DNA of 64,000 nucleotides from Saturnia japonica. Its lineage: Eukaryota > Arthropoda > Insecta > Lepidoptera > Saturniidae. Positions 22,402 through 34,099 of this stretch are shown piece by piece; within the stretch, counting starts at the first letter, position 1, and every line of letters starts with the position of its first letter. The translations under genes were made by a program, and so were the position numbers. Under the pieces are notes generated by a model that saw only the letters and a program-made list of their open reading frames with translations, did not search any database and was not told the origin of the DNA. The DNA lies in assembly GCA_033032175.1 (NCBI GenBank), contig CM065323.1, positions 744,001-808,000 of the forward strand, given 5' to 3'.

Positions 22402-22612
22402 ATGCCCTGCGTGACAGTTGATCTGTCCTCGATCTAATCGGGGACCGTTCTGGTGAAAGGTCTGGTTAAGAGTACTCTAAATCTACGTGCGTGCGTTAAA
22501 AGACGTTGAATGTTGATGAAGCGAAAGATGTATGCCAGAATCGTAGCAAGTGAAAGGACGTGGTCTCTGCCTATCCCGTTGTGAGAGAGGCGTGATGTTA
22601 TTATATACGTAT
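22402..22612 (+). mobile_element. RTE-like LINE, 3' fragment (second copy of the 39-41 kb family)
   Basis: Aligns by eye with the last ~200 bp of the element ending at 41.14 kb. Shared landmarks are a GATC(T/A)AATCGG start, AAGAGT(A/G)CTCTAAA, GATGAAGCGAAAGA, TATGCCAG, ATCGTAGCA, then GGACGTGGTCTCTGCCTA, CCCGTTG and GGCGTGAT. This is the C-terminal coding end of the reverse transcriptase plus the short 3' UTR. It carries frame-breaking differences and is 5'-truncated, which is usual for LINE copies. Confidence 0.85.
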
Positions 22613-22894
22613 GTGACAGTTACAGCTTTAAAGCGTTGGTCAGCATGCGATAGAACGTTTATTTATCAGTCATCAGCGTTGTCCCAGTAGGGCAAAACAG
22701 TTCACTTCAGCAATTGTAAACCGGAACTACTAAAATATAAGAATAGAAACAATTGTTATTGTAGTTAGCCGATAAAATCGAGCCGTTTTTAATTGTTACA
22801 CTCACTTTTAAACAATTTTCAATAGTGACGTCATTAGATGATTAAATAATTATAAAATATTAAATACAAGAAGACAATTTTAAACAAAGAAGAA

Positions 22895-23081
22895 AACCAA
22901 CTTCAATGATTTTGAAAAGTTCCCTGGTGTATATTTGAAGTTGATGGCCTAATACCAATGAAATTAAAATGGGACTACCCTAACAAACAAAAAAAGGATT
23001 GTCCAAATCGATGTTCACAAACAAAGAAGTTATGGCTGAACTAAAAGAATATTCATTCGAATCTTTTTTTTGAAGTCGGTT
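22895..23081. repeat. Small non-coding element with 12-bp inverted ends
   Basis: Starts AACCAACTTCAA (22895) and ends TTGAAGTCGGTT (23081), inverted ends with one mismatch around a 187-bp body. The body contains TCCAAATCG, ACAAAGAAGTTATGGCTGA and TTTTTTTTGAAG, wording I recall as typical of a widespread insect repeat. It could be a MITE or the end of a larger element. No coding capacity. Confidence 0.55.
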
Positions 23082-23089
23082 AATAAAGA

Positions 23090-26000
23090 AATAATTAATC
23101 AACTATATGTACCTATTTATTAAATAGCGTCTTATTTAAATGGCGTGTTGGTACAAGTAGTCTTTCTTTCCTTGTAACACTACATAGCTGAAGCAGATAC
23201 AGGCTACGAATTCATTATCAAATCATTACCTATATTATACAGAGCGGTTATGTTTTTCGTAAAAGAAATTGAAGCTTAATAAAAAAAATGCACTTTCTGC
23301 CTGATCGCTAAATGAACGGTTATGGTGGTTGCTATGGTAGTTACAATGACGCCATTTTATTAGGGAGATTGAACTTTGTTCGAGTTCACTGAATGTACGG
23401 TTACACGACGAATATGATGACATTATGTGTGCGTTTTGCTCTCGAGTCTCGGGAGTAAATTTAAATTCCATAAGTAACTCCACCTCTGAACGCGTGATAT
23501 TGAATATTTTATACTCCGACAGGGATAAGGGTGACATTAATTTTCCAGCCGCGTATAAATTTCCTTACATTTTCTTATGAAATAATTTTTTAACGTGGCT
23601 CGGTATATTTTCAATCAAGAAGTTGTTGGCTTTAAATAAAAATTATACCTGTTATATTTTTTATATACAGTATTAAGTTATATTAAATAAATAAATTGTT
23701 GGCAAATTAAAAAAAGTTTATAAGCTACTTTAAATCGTGTCCCATATGACCGTTATATTTTAAGATAATATATGGAATATTGTTAAAATCTAATTTTTGT
23801 TGATTGGTTCGTTGATTGCTTAGTGGCGAAAAAAAGTCTATGTAAGGGAATATTCTAGAGGTAAAGCAAAGCAGTCGCAATGTAGATATCCAATAAATTT
23901 CAAATTACTTTTTATCTATCTACATGGGTAGAATTATAAGTCGAAATTGATTATGTGGTATGTTAACCAAATTGATTAAATGTTTTTATACTTTATTTAT
24001 GATTTCCGCATCATCGTGCTCAGATTTCCTTCGTCCAAGAGCACATTGAAAATAAATCAATTCGGGATCACAGTATTAATGTGTTCTCGTGGGAAATTCA
24101 GTCGAGTTGGCAGGACGGAGAAGCTGCGGTGCGGCGGCGGCATCTCGACGCGCCGAATCAAATAAATAGGCAACATTACGAGTGCGCTTCGTCCTCCATT
24201 TGTACTGTTTACAAAACGTTTCTCTCTTTGTTCAATATAATTGAACTTCTGCTGTTTCATGCTGGACGTATATAATATGTGAGTATTTAAATCTAACACT
24301 ATGTATGTATATTATTGTGAATTTCTGGACACTCTAAAAATATTCCTTGAAAGTTTTAGCTTTTAATATTGGTATTAAGACATTTTACGTTGAGGTTTCC
24401 TCATGTAAATATCATGTTAACTTAACATTTTTTTGTTAATATTTATATAACTAAGTAGCGTTTTATACTATTGGATTGTACAGACGCTCGATTTATTGAT
24501 AAATGTCTCTTTGACGTTTAATTTAAACTGTTACGAATTGACTTGTCACGAAAATTAATCAATTTGTATACAAAATTATTGTGTTTTTTCGTTATTATTT
24601 AGTAATTGACTATTCAGCTTTACTTTCGGAGGTCTTATCAGCAGGATAAGGAAATAACGAAACAAAATTATACTTTTAAATTTAAAGAACACCTTTCGCT
24701 AGAATATAATTTCTTTGTTCACGTATCTATCTATAGTTTCGAATAGATTCCTCGAATATTTATAAATTTCAAAACAAATTTATTCCATCGAGTTCGAATT
24801 CATTCGTTTAGCTCATTCGAGATTTGTTTTCACACAGTTAAGAATCGTCGCGTTCTACTGGAATTCAATGTACAACTGACTTGATTTCAGGTAAATTCTG
24901 ACACAAATCATAAAGAGTTCCACAAAGGACGCGTGAAACTTTAGTTAATCTCGCTTGCATTGTGTCAATCTACCATGTTCCTTGAAGTTTGAAAAGAAAT
25001 TCTACAGCATTTTCGAATGGTAAAATTTCGTTTTAAGATATCTATATATTTTTACATAATGTAAATACAATTTGTTAGTCTCATAGGTATCAAAATAAAC
25101 GTTTGAAATACTTTGATTTTATTAGATACATACATAAATAGGTTTATAACTAAATAAACTTATTTTGCAGTAGATTTCTAATCACTGTGTTAACACTGTA
25201 ATTTTAGACAAAAATAATTTATCAGATAAATTAAATGTATACCAATATATCGGAGGTGGTAGTACTATTTAACTAAATAGAAAAAAAAAACTCGCGAGGT
25301 GCCTTGGGATACTCGGTAGACAAGACACCATATTATGTATTACTAAATAACAAGCACAATGAAGGAATGGTAATAAAATTGTAACGTACTATAAGCAAAA
25401 GTGTCGGTCGGGTCGGACACTTTGTCCCGTGTAGGTCTCGGGTACCACCCGTCAAACGCGCGGTAAGGGACTTCGTTTCAATAAATATAACAACTCACTA
25501 CTCAGTCTTTACGAGTGCTAACCTCCTGTCCTGATTCAATTATTTCCCTTTCATGAAATAAAAGTAATAACCATGGCATTTATTAGACGTAAATAAATTA
25601 ATCTACTTGACATCGGTAAGGATTGGTGCGCGTTCAGTGTTTGATCAAATGCTATCAGTATTCCTCACGGTACATGATAGACAAATTGATAACGTGTCTG
25701 AACATCTCCTTACATAGTGTGCAAACTAGATCAAACACGCCGTGTGGTGTCAGAGAATTATCTCGTGTCACGACACTATGTTATGTATCTAACAGCAATG
25801 CGGTTGTTTGTACTGACTCTGTACTAGCTGAAAACTTGTCCTCATACCAACTCTGACATTCTGTTTAATCTGTATTCATGTAATAATTTATGTTATCTTT
25901 TCTATTTCTACTCACATTTATTTTACGTCTTGTACAAGTATAGTTTATTATGGTGGAGAAGATGAATTTCGTTTCAGAATAGAGCAGAATAGTGGAAATT

Positions 26001-26090
26001 TTGCTACCGATTTGACCACTAGAACGTAAACGGAGATAAATACACGTCACGTAAGTCAATATACTTTCACTGATATGATACACCTGTTTA
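23090..26090. other. No recognisable gene
   Basis: Mostly AT-rich. A short GC-rich patch at 24,110-24,160 has the minus and plus strands both open for 60-80 codons without domains. At 25,375-25,490 there is a GC-richer stretch followed by AATAAA (25480-25485) that resembles an LTR or promoter fragment but lacks verifiable ends. Confidence 0.4.
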
Positions 26091-26097
26091 TAATCCA

Positions 26098-26400
26098 AGA
26101 AGCAATGATGGCTCAGTAGTAGCGTGCATGGGCACCACGTTGATAAACGTGAGTTGGAATTTTTTAAATGAGTCTGAGTTTTTGCTGAAGGAAAACATCA
26201 TGATGAAACCATAGCATGATAATAGGACATTTTCTAATACCAGCCTGGCTAGCTACCACCCAACAAGTTGAGAAGCTGTCGCCAAACACCTATAGGTGTG
26301 TTCCTGTAGCTACAGTTGAGAGTCAGTTCTCGCCACTAGGCTTAGCGTGCTAACATGATCAGGTAACATTGTGGCAAAACTCTAAATCTCAAATGAATAA
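26098..26400 (+). repeat. tRNA-derived SINE S1, copy 3
   Basis: Begins AGAAGCAATGATGGCTCAGT, like the copy at 51.4 kb. The A box is clear; the B box is eroded (GAGTTGGAATTTT). The body has GAAGGAAAACATCATGATGA, CCAGCCTGGCTAGCTACCAC, ACACCTATAGGTGTGTTC and ends near GGCTTAGCGTGCTAAC. This is nearly full length (~300 bp). Confidence 0.8.
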
Positions 26401-27184
26401 AAAAAAATTAAATTCCACAGAGAATACAAAGTGATTTGAATGAATAATGTTGCTTTATTGTAACAATTATATGATTTTACCAATTTAATCAAACCGTCTA
26501 TGGTACTAATTGTATTAGGTCTGTAGGTGGTATGTATATTATATATAGAAATAAATTCTCACGGCAATTAATTATACCTATAATATGAGGTAAATATTAA
26601 TTTACCTATTTGAAATGTTAGCGTAGCTATTTAACTACATGTTAGTTCTAATTACATACGTACGTTGGTGGAAACATGTTTATAAACTTAATTATTTAGA
26701 TACGTCTCCTACACGTGACTTCTTCAATATTAAATACATGAATAGACTTGAGAAATATGTTCCTTAATTACGATTATTTTACGATAATTTGAGATCATCA
26801 ACTTTATTTAGGGATCATAATAGTTTTGGGATAAATTAAAGAGACCATCAGAACTCTATAAACACCTTAGAGTGGTTAATTTCTTATTTTTGTTATATTT
26901 TAAGTTAATAAATAAAGACTTCTCATTACTAAGTGGTTTTATTTTCACACAACACTAGATACATAGTTACCATAGAGTAAAGTAAAAAAACATAGAGAAA
27001 TAGTTACACCGACAGACAGAGACAATACAAGTTTTCTTTTTTATTCGATAGACTTCCAACAAGAGTCACCAAAATGTATGTCTTGGGGAAATGTGCCTAA
27101 GAACTAGAGTCAAGACTTCAATTCCATAAATAATTGATGACAGGTGCACAGGTTGATAGACTCGGGTTATGACAGCTATAGAGT

Positions 27185-28034
27185 GCACGCAATGAATTTA
27201 GAATTCAAAACGAGTGGTTAGCCATAGGTGAGTTCTGCATCCCAGCAGCACTAAAGTGGCGCGCATTGTTATATGACTGGTCTCTTGCCCTACTAAAATT
27301 TTATTTTAATGCCTTCCAAATGACCCTCCCAGACCAGAATAACTTAGTAAGATGGGGGAAAGCCTCTGAAAAATCGTGCTATATTTGTGGTGAGGCAATA
27401 GGTACAGGCAGGCACTTATTAGTAGGATGCAAAGTGCTTCTTTACAGGGGTCACTACTCACGTCGCCATTATAGAGTACATACTTAAAATCATACGTGAA
27501 GCAGTAAGTCTTTCAGTGGCTAGAGCTCAAAAAGGATTGACCACTAACAGGAGACAACTTTGTAAAAGAAGGCTTAATACTAAAAGTAAGCCCTTCTCAA
27601 TCCTAGGTTATGCACCTGATTGCACTATTTTATTCGATACACATGAAAAAGGTAAAAACCCAGAGGATGTAGGTGTTTCGTCATCCAGAACAGACATATT
27701 TCTTTATTCTCGAGAAATCAAGCGTATGGAACTTGTAGAGCTTACTGTACCGTGGGAAACTAATATACCTAAAGACCACACAATAAAAATGAATAAATAT
27801 TACGATCTATGTAATGAGCTAACCAAAAACGGCTATGCGGTTAACTTGTATGCGGTAGAGGTGGGAGTGAAAGGTATTCCTGCGAAATATCTCTATAACT
27901 TGCCAAAAAACCTCGGCCTGTTGAGAACTGGAATGGGTTCTATTTTAGAACGGGTATCTAAAACAGCATTAACAGTCTCTTATCAAATCTGGCTTGGCAG
28001 GGAGGGTATCGCGGGCAGTCAAGGTGAGCGCTGA
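27185..28034 (+). pseudogene. R2/CRE/R4-type retrotransposon, C-terminal part: CCHC knuckle and restriction-like endonuclease
   Basis: Coding begins upstream of any ATG (NEFRIQNEWLAIGEFCIPAA from about 27,190), so this is a 5'-truncated copy. A knuckle C-x2-C-x8-H-x4-C (CYICGEAIGTGRHLLVGC) matches the pattern found between reverse transcriptase and endonuclease in restriction-like-endonuclease LINEs. After one frameshift near 27,470 the frame continues (IIEYILKIIREAVSLSVARA) to the stop at 28,034. It includes a PD-(D/E)xK-like region: APD, then RTDIFLY-x8-ELVELTVPWE, with D-x14-E spacing. The usual Pro before Asp is Thr here. Proteins of this layout nick target DNA for reverse transcription. 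The RT core is absent and the frameshift kills it. Which clade (R2, CRE, R4, NeSL) is undecided. Confidence 0.7.
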
Positions 28035-28662
28035 TGTGCATAATAAGGGGGCCCCTTAAACTTACACCTGGTTCGCTAGTTCCGGGGACTGCTCTTGTTT
28101 CTCTCTGTCTGCCACACGATGGACCTGCACACGCACGTTGATTCCATGGAATGCTAAGATGTTTGTCTCTTTGGATAGAAACATACTATTATTGTTAGTT
28201 CAAAATGATTTTGTATTGATTTTCAAATGTTGTTTCGTAAAAATGTATTTATCCCCCTTTTTACTTTTACATAGATGTACTTACTATGAATGTATTTCAA
28301 AGCAAATATAAATAGTTGAAATAACGTTAATTTTATACGAAAGTGGACAACTGAAAGAAATAGAGAAGTTCAAATACACAGCAATAACATAGTAGGAGTA
28401 GGTACTCGTATATAGAGTTAGTTTATCTAGTAATCACGCAAGGCTCATGTTTTATTCATAAATGCCGCTTCGTCTTAAAAAGTTATCATCTCCCTCGCAT
28501 ACGCTCATAAATGAAGACATGCCGCACTGGATAGACTTATAATAAAAATCCTGATTTTATTTATCCAATTGATTTAATTATTTATGTAAGACCTCCATTG
28601 CTAGTTGTTTTAATAAAATTTGTTGCCCTTACATTCAAAAGAAAATAGATGTTAGGCGTGAG

Positions 28663-29115
28663 TTAGGAGGGGTACTTAAAACAAATATTGTTCAAAAATT
28701 TGAAAATGTTTTTTATTTCAAAACAGGTACAACCGATTGTCTGAATATTTTTTTCATATAAACAATTGTTTTGAAGTTCAATGAAGTATAAGTATATAGC
28801 TGTTAAAGGATTTTTTTTTAAAGTACAAGGATTATTACCAAATATTTTTAACATCAATATTGAAGATGAAATTAAAAGGTCCTTATTACGTTTAATGCGT
28901 AGCCAGTCCGAGGTAAAGCCGTCGAAAGATGGGAACGGTAAATAATTTGGGATGTTACTCGAAATCAAATTACGGCCTCCCGTAGAAACTTGGAGGATTG
29001 TGAATGGCAAAATATTTGCGAGTGAACTCTGCGGCGGACAGTTTGATTGCGTATTGATTTCATCTCCAACTAGGATGGCTTCTAAGGTTCGGGGTGAGAG
29101 GTCCAGTTGGCTCAC
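28663..29115 (-). CDS. Unrecognised 150-codon ORF, possibly chance
   Basis: An ATG-to-stop frame with no family that I recognise. The first ~80 residues (to about TSDWLRIKRNKDLL) have mixed composition with Ser/Pro/Leu and a higher GC content than the surroundings. The rest is Ile/Asn/Lys/Phe-rich, like translated AT-rich DNA. There is no signal peptide, membrane segment or repeat. A composition switch inside one frame suggests that at most the first half could be an exon. Length alone is only mildly unusual for a window of this size. Confidence 0.15.
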   Translation of the reverse strand: MSQLDLSPRTLEAILVGDEINTQSNCPPQSSLANILPFTILQVSTGGRNLISSNIPNYLPFPSFDGFTSDWLRIKRNKDLLISSSILMLKIFGNNPCTLKKNPLTAIYLYFIELQNNCLYEKNIQTIGCTCFEIKNIFKFLNNICFKYPS

Positions 29116-29569
29116 GTGATTAATTTAAAGGGTTCTTGTTCCGTAGTAAAATTTTACATGTTGTTATTGGTATCAGATTAAAATTAATTTATTCATTGCC
29201 AATTAAGCAGTTAGCTCAGAGGCAGTGTACTTGGTCACATTCCTAGTTTGATTCAGGATATAAAGACGACCTTCAGTTTTCTTTAAAGAGACTTAGATTT
29301 ATGCAAACATAGCGTTCATGATAGTAGAATACTTTCTTTATCTCAACTAGTCAGCTGACATATTAAAAATAAGATTAGCCCTATTCAGATGAATGCGTGT
29401 TTTGGTAACGTGCGTTTTGACTATATATTTATATAATAACATAAATCGTTCTTTACACGAACTCGTGAAAAAGTATCTCTAGACACATAACCGAAGGAGG
29501 TTTCTCGTGTACAAGCACTGCTAATGTAAACGAGGGCTAACTAAGTAGCAACATTTTTGCAATTTATTT

Positions 29570-30095
29570 ATTTTGACCGCCATTGGTCAGTGCATTAAAC
29601 ACAATTACAAACAAAAAGGTACAGTTTCAAGGATAAAATGCAATAGGTCTATCACAACATCCACTAGTAGACGTGAATATTTTAAAACACTACAAATTAT
29701 TTAATAAATATCAGATAACAGAATTATTACACGTTATGTCAATTAACTAATTAGGTATTAAAAAATATACAAATATTATATTATTAGTATATAATATACA
29801 TATAAATGTAATAAAATCATCAAAGTCAAATGCATATAAGAATGACAAAGAATATAAATCACTAAATGTCAACAAAATTAAACAAGCAAGAATGCTAATC
29901 TCATGTAACTCGCCATTGGTAACCCAACATGCACTTGTAGACATTAATATTTGAAAACATAACAACAAAAAAGAAAAAAAAATTCAGACAAAAGAAAATT
30001 ACTAAAATTTTTGACAAACTAACTAAGTTAACTAAGTAATAACCAATTTAAAAGGTGTAAAAATCATTAAAGTCAAATGTGTATAAAATCTAAGT
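29570..30095. repeat. Old tandem duplication, two ~250-330-bp units
   Basis: Three landmarks recur in order: CGCCATTGGT (29578, 29911), CAACATCCACTAGTAGAC against CAACATGCACTTGTAGAC with AATATTTxAAAACA after each (29,655 and 29,925), and AAATCATCAAAGTCAAATG against AAATCATTAAAGTCAAATG (29,814 and 30,061). Offsets of 333, 270 and 247 bp show indels since duplication. Non-coding. Confidence 0.5.
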
Positions 30096-31234
30096 CTATG
30101 TAAATGTAAAGAGCTGTCTTAAGTTTTTTTCTTTTTATTTAAAGTTTTTCTCTTTTTTTTTCGAAATGGCTGTTCTGGCACGCTCTAATTACAATGAAAC
30201 TATTACTTTTATGGAAAGCAATTATTCGAGTAGCAGTAGAACATTTGTTATTATATATGTGTACTTTATCAACAGGGCGAAAGAACGGTTATGTTAGAGA
30301 CATCATTTCGATGACTGGACGATAAACAATGGAAAACAGCATAAAATGGGGATAAACTGTCGGAGCTTGTCATGTGCAGTTATCCGTGTGACCCCGATCC
30401 CACATCCGTGTCCCTAGTGGCTCTGCACTCCGTACTGATCTGTTTGCAGGTTGAGTGAGAGTTCCTCTTTCTGGAAAGTTACAAACTTTACCGCGGAAAT
30501 TAAATAAGTCCGAAAGGTTCGCACGTAACGAGGATCGTGGTAGCTATAGTTGGTTTCGCAAACAATAACGCTTATATCTACAAGCCGCGGCGCGCAGCTT
30601 TTCCTATGTACATTATACCATTTCCATTTCTTTATTTTCTCCATGACACCTCCTGTGAAAACTTGAACGAGCGTCTTTTTTACATTATGTGTGCATTATT
30701 TTATAAAAATATGACGTTTACACACGTACAAGGTTATACCAGAGTCGGAGAAACTGATAGGGATGGAGCTATATCGATAAACGTAACACGATAACAGACC
30801 CGATATTTTTTTACAAAATGTAAGAAACTAAACTACTGACGGATACTTTATTAACTAATATTATATTTCATTAAAAGATGTTATACGTATTATAATTCTT
30901 GATTGATAATATCAACTTCTTCAAAATTTTCGAAGCTGTTGTAAAATAAGTAGGTATAGGTAGGTACTCGACAATGAAACGAAATAATTATAACGACAGG
31001 TAATCTTTATTTATTTATTTTAATCAAAATCTGATGAATCGTCACTACTTATTTCAATCGATATTCATTCAGATCGATATCATTACTTATTTGGTCACAA
31101 CACTACAACTATCAAATTAGAACTGTCATCGAGAAAATAAAGAAATGGAAATAATATAAATCAAGATAAAACTCTGTAGCAAATGTATCCAATAATCATA
31201 TTTTAAAATGTCGGTTTCTTTTATTGTTAGTTTA

Positions 31235-31455
31235 ATAACATAACACACCATCACGCCTGTATCCTCGAAAGGTTAGGCAGAGGTGTACTGATGTACACGC
31301 ACAGCTCGTCGTGTATGTTTTTTAGGTCCCATGTAATAGGAGGCGAGCCTATTGCCATTAATCGGGCACAAAGCCAAACTCCGAGCTGCTACTCAGAATT
31401 TCATAGAAAACCCCAATAACACTTTGCTCGACCTGGGAATCGAACCCATTTAAGT
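31235..31455 (-). repeat. tRNA-derived SINE S2
   Basis: The minus strand starts with a B-box-like GGGTTCGATTCCCAGG (the plus strand has CCTGGGAATCGAACCC at about 31,432-31,447). On the plus strand the body reads CATCACGCCTGTATCCTCGA, AGGCAGAGGTG, ACAGCTCGTCGTGTATG, CCATGTAATAGGAGGCGAGC, ATCGGGCACAAA and CCGAGCTGCTACT. I recall this wording as a very common lepidopteran SINE. The outer tRNA part is eroded. Confidence 0.75.
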
Positions 31456-32054
31456 GTGATAAAAATGGATTTAAAATTTTTTACTCCGAGAATAACCTAT
31501 ACTGAATTGCCCACCATATGCGATATGCCTATATGTTGGACTCTGCAGAAAAAAATGTGCTTGCATAACCCAACGTGTGTGGTAGCCATAACAACTATTC
31601 TGATAGAATAAACTGACATGAAAACATGACGAATTTTGTTCTATTTAAAAATAAATAACTGATTATTTGTCTGTGAATGTGTGGGGTTTTATACTACTAA
31701 ATTATACAGGAGTTATGATACAACAAATACATAAGAAATCATTTTATATAAGTGAAAAGAACCGAGTTTTCGGCTAATAATATCTCGAAGTAATTTTTTT
31801 CGAGATTTTCCTCAATCCCATGGAATGTATTCATGAACTTTGTGATGTTACTTTATTTTTAGACAACGATATTATATACGATTTCTTGATACAACAGTGC
31901 CGAATTTTTAGGAGACTCAATAAACTGAGCATTAGGATATTAGAAACAATAATAAAACTAGTTTTGAAGTGACAACTTCTTATGGGAGGGTAAATCGCAT
32001 CGTAATGTAACACGTTACGGCGCCATTAATAGTAGCATAGTTTCAGTCAATCCT

Positions 32055-32280
32055 AACAACACGCTCGTAGCCTAGCGGTCGTATGAGTGACTGCTATGGC
32101 TGAAGTCTTAGGTTCGAATCCTCGCCGGCTTCCCTTTCTCTCATTCGTTTGGTTTTTTTTTCTTTTTATTTAGTATAAGTTATCACTTCTGTCGAGCATC
32201 CCGTGACGCACAACTTTTTTTCTATCTGTCGGGACGTAACTAAATCCTTATAACATGTTGTGTAACTACCAAATAAAGAT
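32055..32280 (+). repeat. tRNA-derived SINE S3
   Basis: An A-box-like CGTAGCCTAGCGGTCG at 32,068 and a B-box-like AGGTTCGAATCCTC at 32,111 are spaced as in a tRNA gene. No CCA-proximal acceptor stem pairs well, so this is a SINE head rather than a functional tRNA. The body runs through TCTGTCGGGACGTAAC to a 3' end near ACCAAATAAAGAT. Confidence 0.6.
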
Positions 32281-33187
32281 ATGTAAACAGATTATTTAAT
32301 TTATTTTAGAGCATCGAAAAAAAACCAATAAATATTGTCAACTTGATACCAAATGTGTATTTTTATTTAGTCTCTGTAAGTAAACTTACTTATATACACT
32401 AAGAATAACTTGTGACAAAATATTGTTTGGTACTCTTGCTGTTATAATTCTAATCTTGGTAATTATAATCTTCGGACGATATTACCAGCCTATTGAAATT
32501 GTCATTCAAAATGAAATGTTGGTTAATAGATTACATCTATCATTACAATTTCAACCTTAAATGTATGGCAGAAAGATTAAAATAGCGGTTCCGATATCGT
32601 CATGCGGATATTAATTTCACCATGATCAGTTCTCTCGTTCGAGAAGTGCGAGTATACTTAACTGAGAGTAATAACGTCGATCTATCTATTCGCTGCGTAA
32701 ATTAAATATCACGAACGGTTAATTAATTTTCAAGTCACTCTGATAACAAGATGTTTTGTGATTTTCAACGTTTATTGTTTGTTATGTTGTTTGTGAGAAA
32801 ATTTAAGTAAATGTTCATTAAGAATATTATTATGGAAACTGGAGTACGTATTAGGTAACGTTTATTAGAAATGTGAATGATGTTAACTTATAGGAAAGGG
32901 ATTGTTCGAAATACTTACTACAATTACTTAACAATTTGATAAACTTCGACACTTATGACAGTAATTGGGGCACTTTGATTCATAATGGTATCTAAAGTTA
33001 TATTGATTGCGAGAAGGGAACTTTTGGTGTGTACGTTTTCTAATCCGTACTCCGGTGTAATACAAAGAAGAACAATTAGAGACAGATGGTTGGTCCATCT
33101 TTAAACGTTTGCATTTTTTTGTTTCTTTTTGCACTTATCCTATTTAAAGCAGTAGTATCTCTTGAAAGTAATGTTTAGTGGTTAATC

Positions 33188-33188
<1 letters not shown>

Positions 33189-33227
<39 letters not shown>
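33189..33227. repeat. (CA)n microsatellite
   Basis: An uninterrupted run of about 19 CA units, the longest dinucleotide repeat in the window and likely polymorphic. Confidence 0.95.
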
Positions 33228-33231
<4 letters not shown>

Positions 33232-33736
33232 CATATAAAAACATATAATTTGTATGGATTAGACGCTCAATGATGTTCTACGTTTATTAAGGATGAATAT
33301 ATATGAACGTATCTGTGACGCTTTGGAACCTTACAATCGTACACGTGCCATTCGGCAGAACGCCAAAATAACGAATGGTCCGCGCCAAGATTCAATTTAC
33401 TTTACACTCATAGCATAGTGCCCTAGTATCCAGAACGGTTAAAACCTGCCAAATTGGAAAATCCAATAGAAAAAAAAAGTAGAACTGTGATTTTTGAGTT
33501 TATCCGATTAGCCTAACGAACTAACTGGTATGATAATGTATATTCTTTTTTACCATTGTCACTCGAAAAACGGCATTTTATTCATCGATAATAGTGAATT
33601 AAAGGCTCTTTTACTCACAAGAGTATAAAAACTTTTTAAATTTAGAACAAGCATGAATTATCTTCATTACGTATTATATAATTGCACGTATATGTGATAG
33701 AAGTGAAATTTCTTGAATTAAAAAACATTGATGGTT

Positions 33737-33862
33737 TTATTACTGTGTATGGTGGTCGCGATCTTTATCATCTTTATCTTTATTTATTTTCTTAAATTTG
33801 TATTTCTTAAATATTCTTTCTTTCCTTTCTTTCTTTCTTTCTTTATTTATTTATTTCTTTAT
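33737..33862. repeat. Fragment of repeat R-C followed by a TTTC/TTTA simple repeat
   Basis: 33,737-33,765 (TTATTACTGTGTATGGTGGT, then CGCGATCTTT) matches the outer end of repeat R-C at 17.94 kb. It is followed by CTTTATC steps and an imperfect (TTTC)n/(TTTA)n tract to 33,862. Confidence 0.5.
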
Positions 33863-34099
33863 AACCCGTTTCATTACCGCATTTACACTGACTGATCTCT
33901 AAGCGCGACAAACCAAAAGTATCACCACCTACGAAGTTTTCTCGCAGTTAATGGTAAAAAGTAGAATACATAACTCGTGAATTTTTTTTTTATCTCGGGC
34001 CTTGTAACCCTCGCTCCGCTCAGGATTTTACTCTAGAATCCTTCGCTGCTCTCGGGATCCGACTTAGTCTCTCGAATTAAATTCCCTCTTTTTTACATG

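Noticed and set aside
25375..25500. Second LTR-like segment starting TGTAACGTA with an AATAAA
   Set aside because: No matching inverted end and no convincing target duplication could be found.
32060..32130. Possible functional tRNA gene
   Set aside because: A and B boxes are present but acceptor and anticodon stems do not pair; it reads as a SINE head.
33770..33862. Pyrimidine-rich tract considered as a splice acceptor region
   Set aside because: It is a TTTC/TTTA simple repeat with no exon-like sequence after it.
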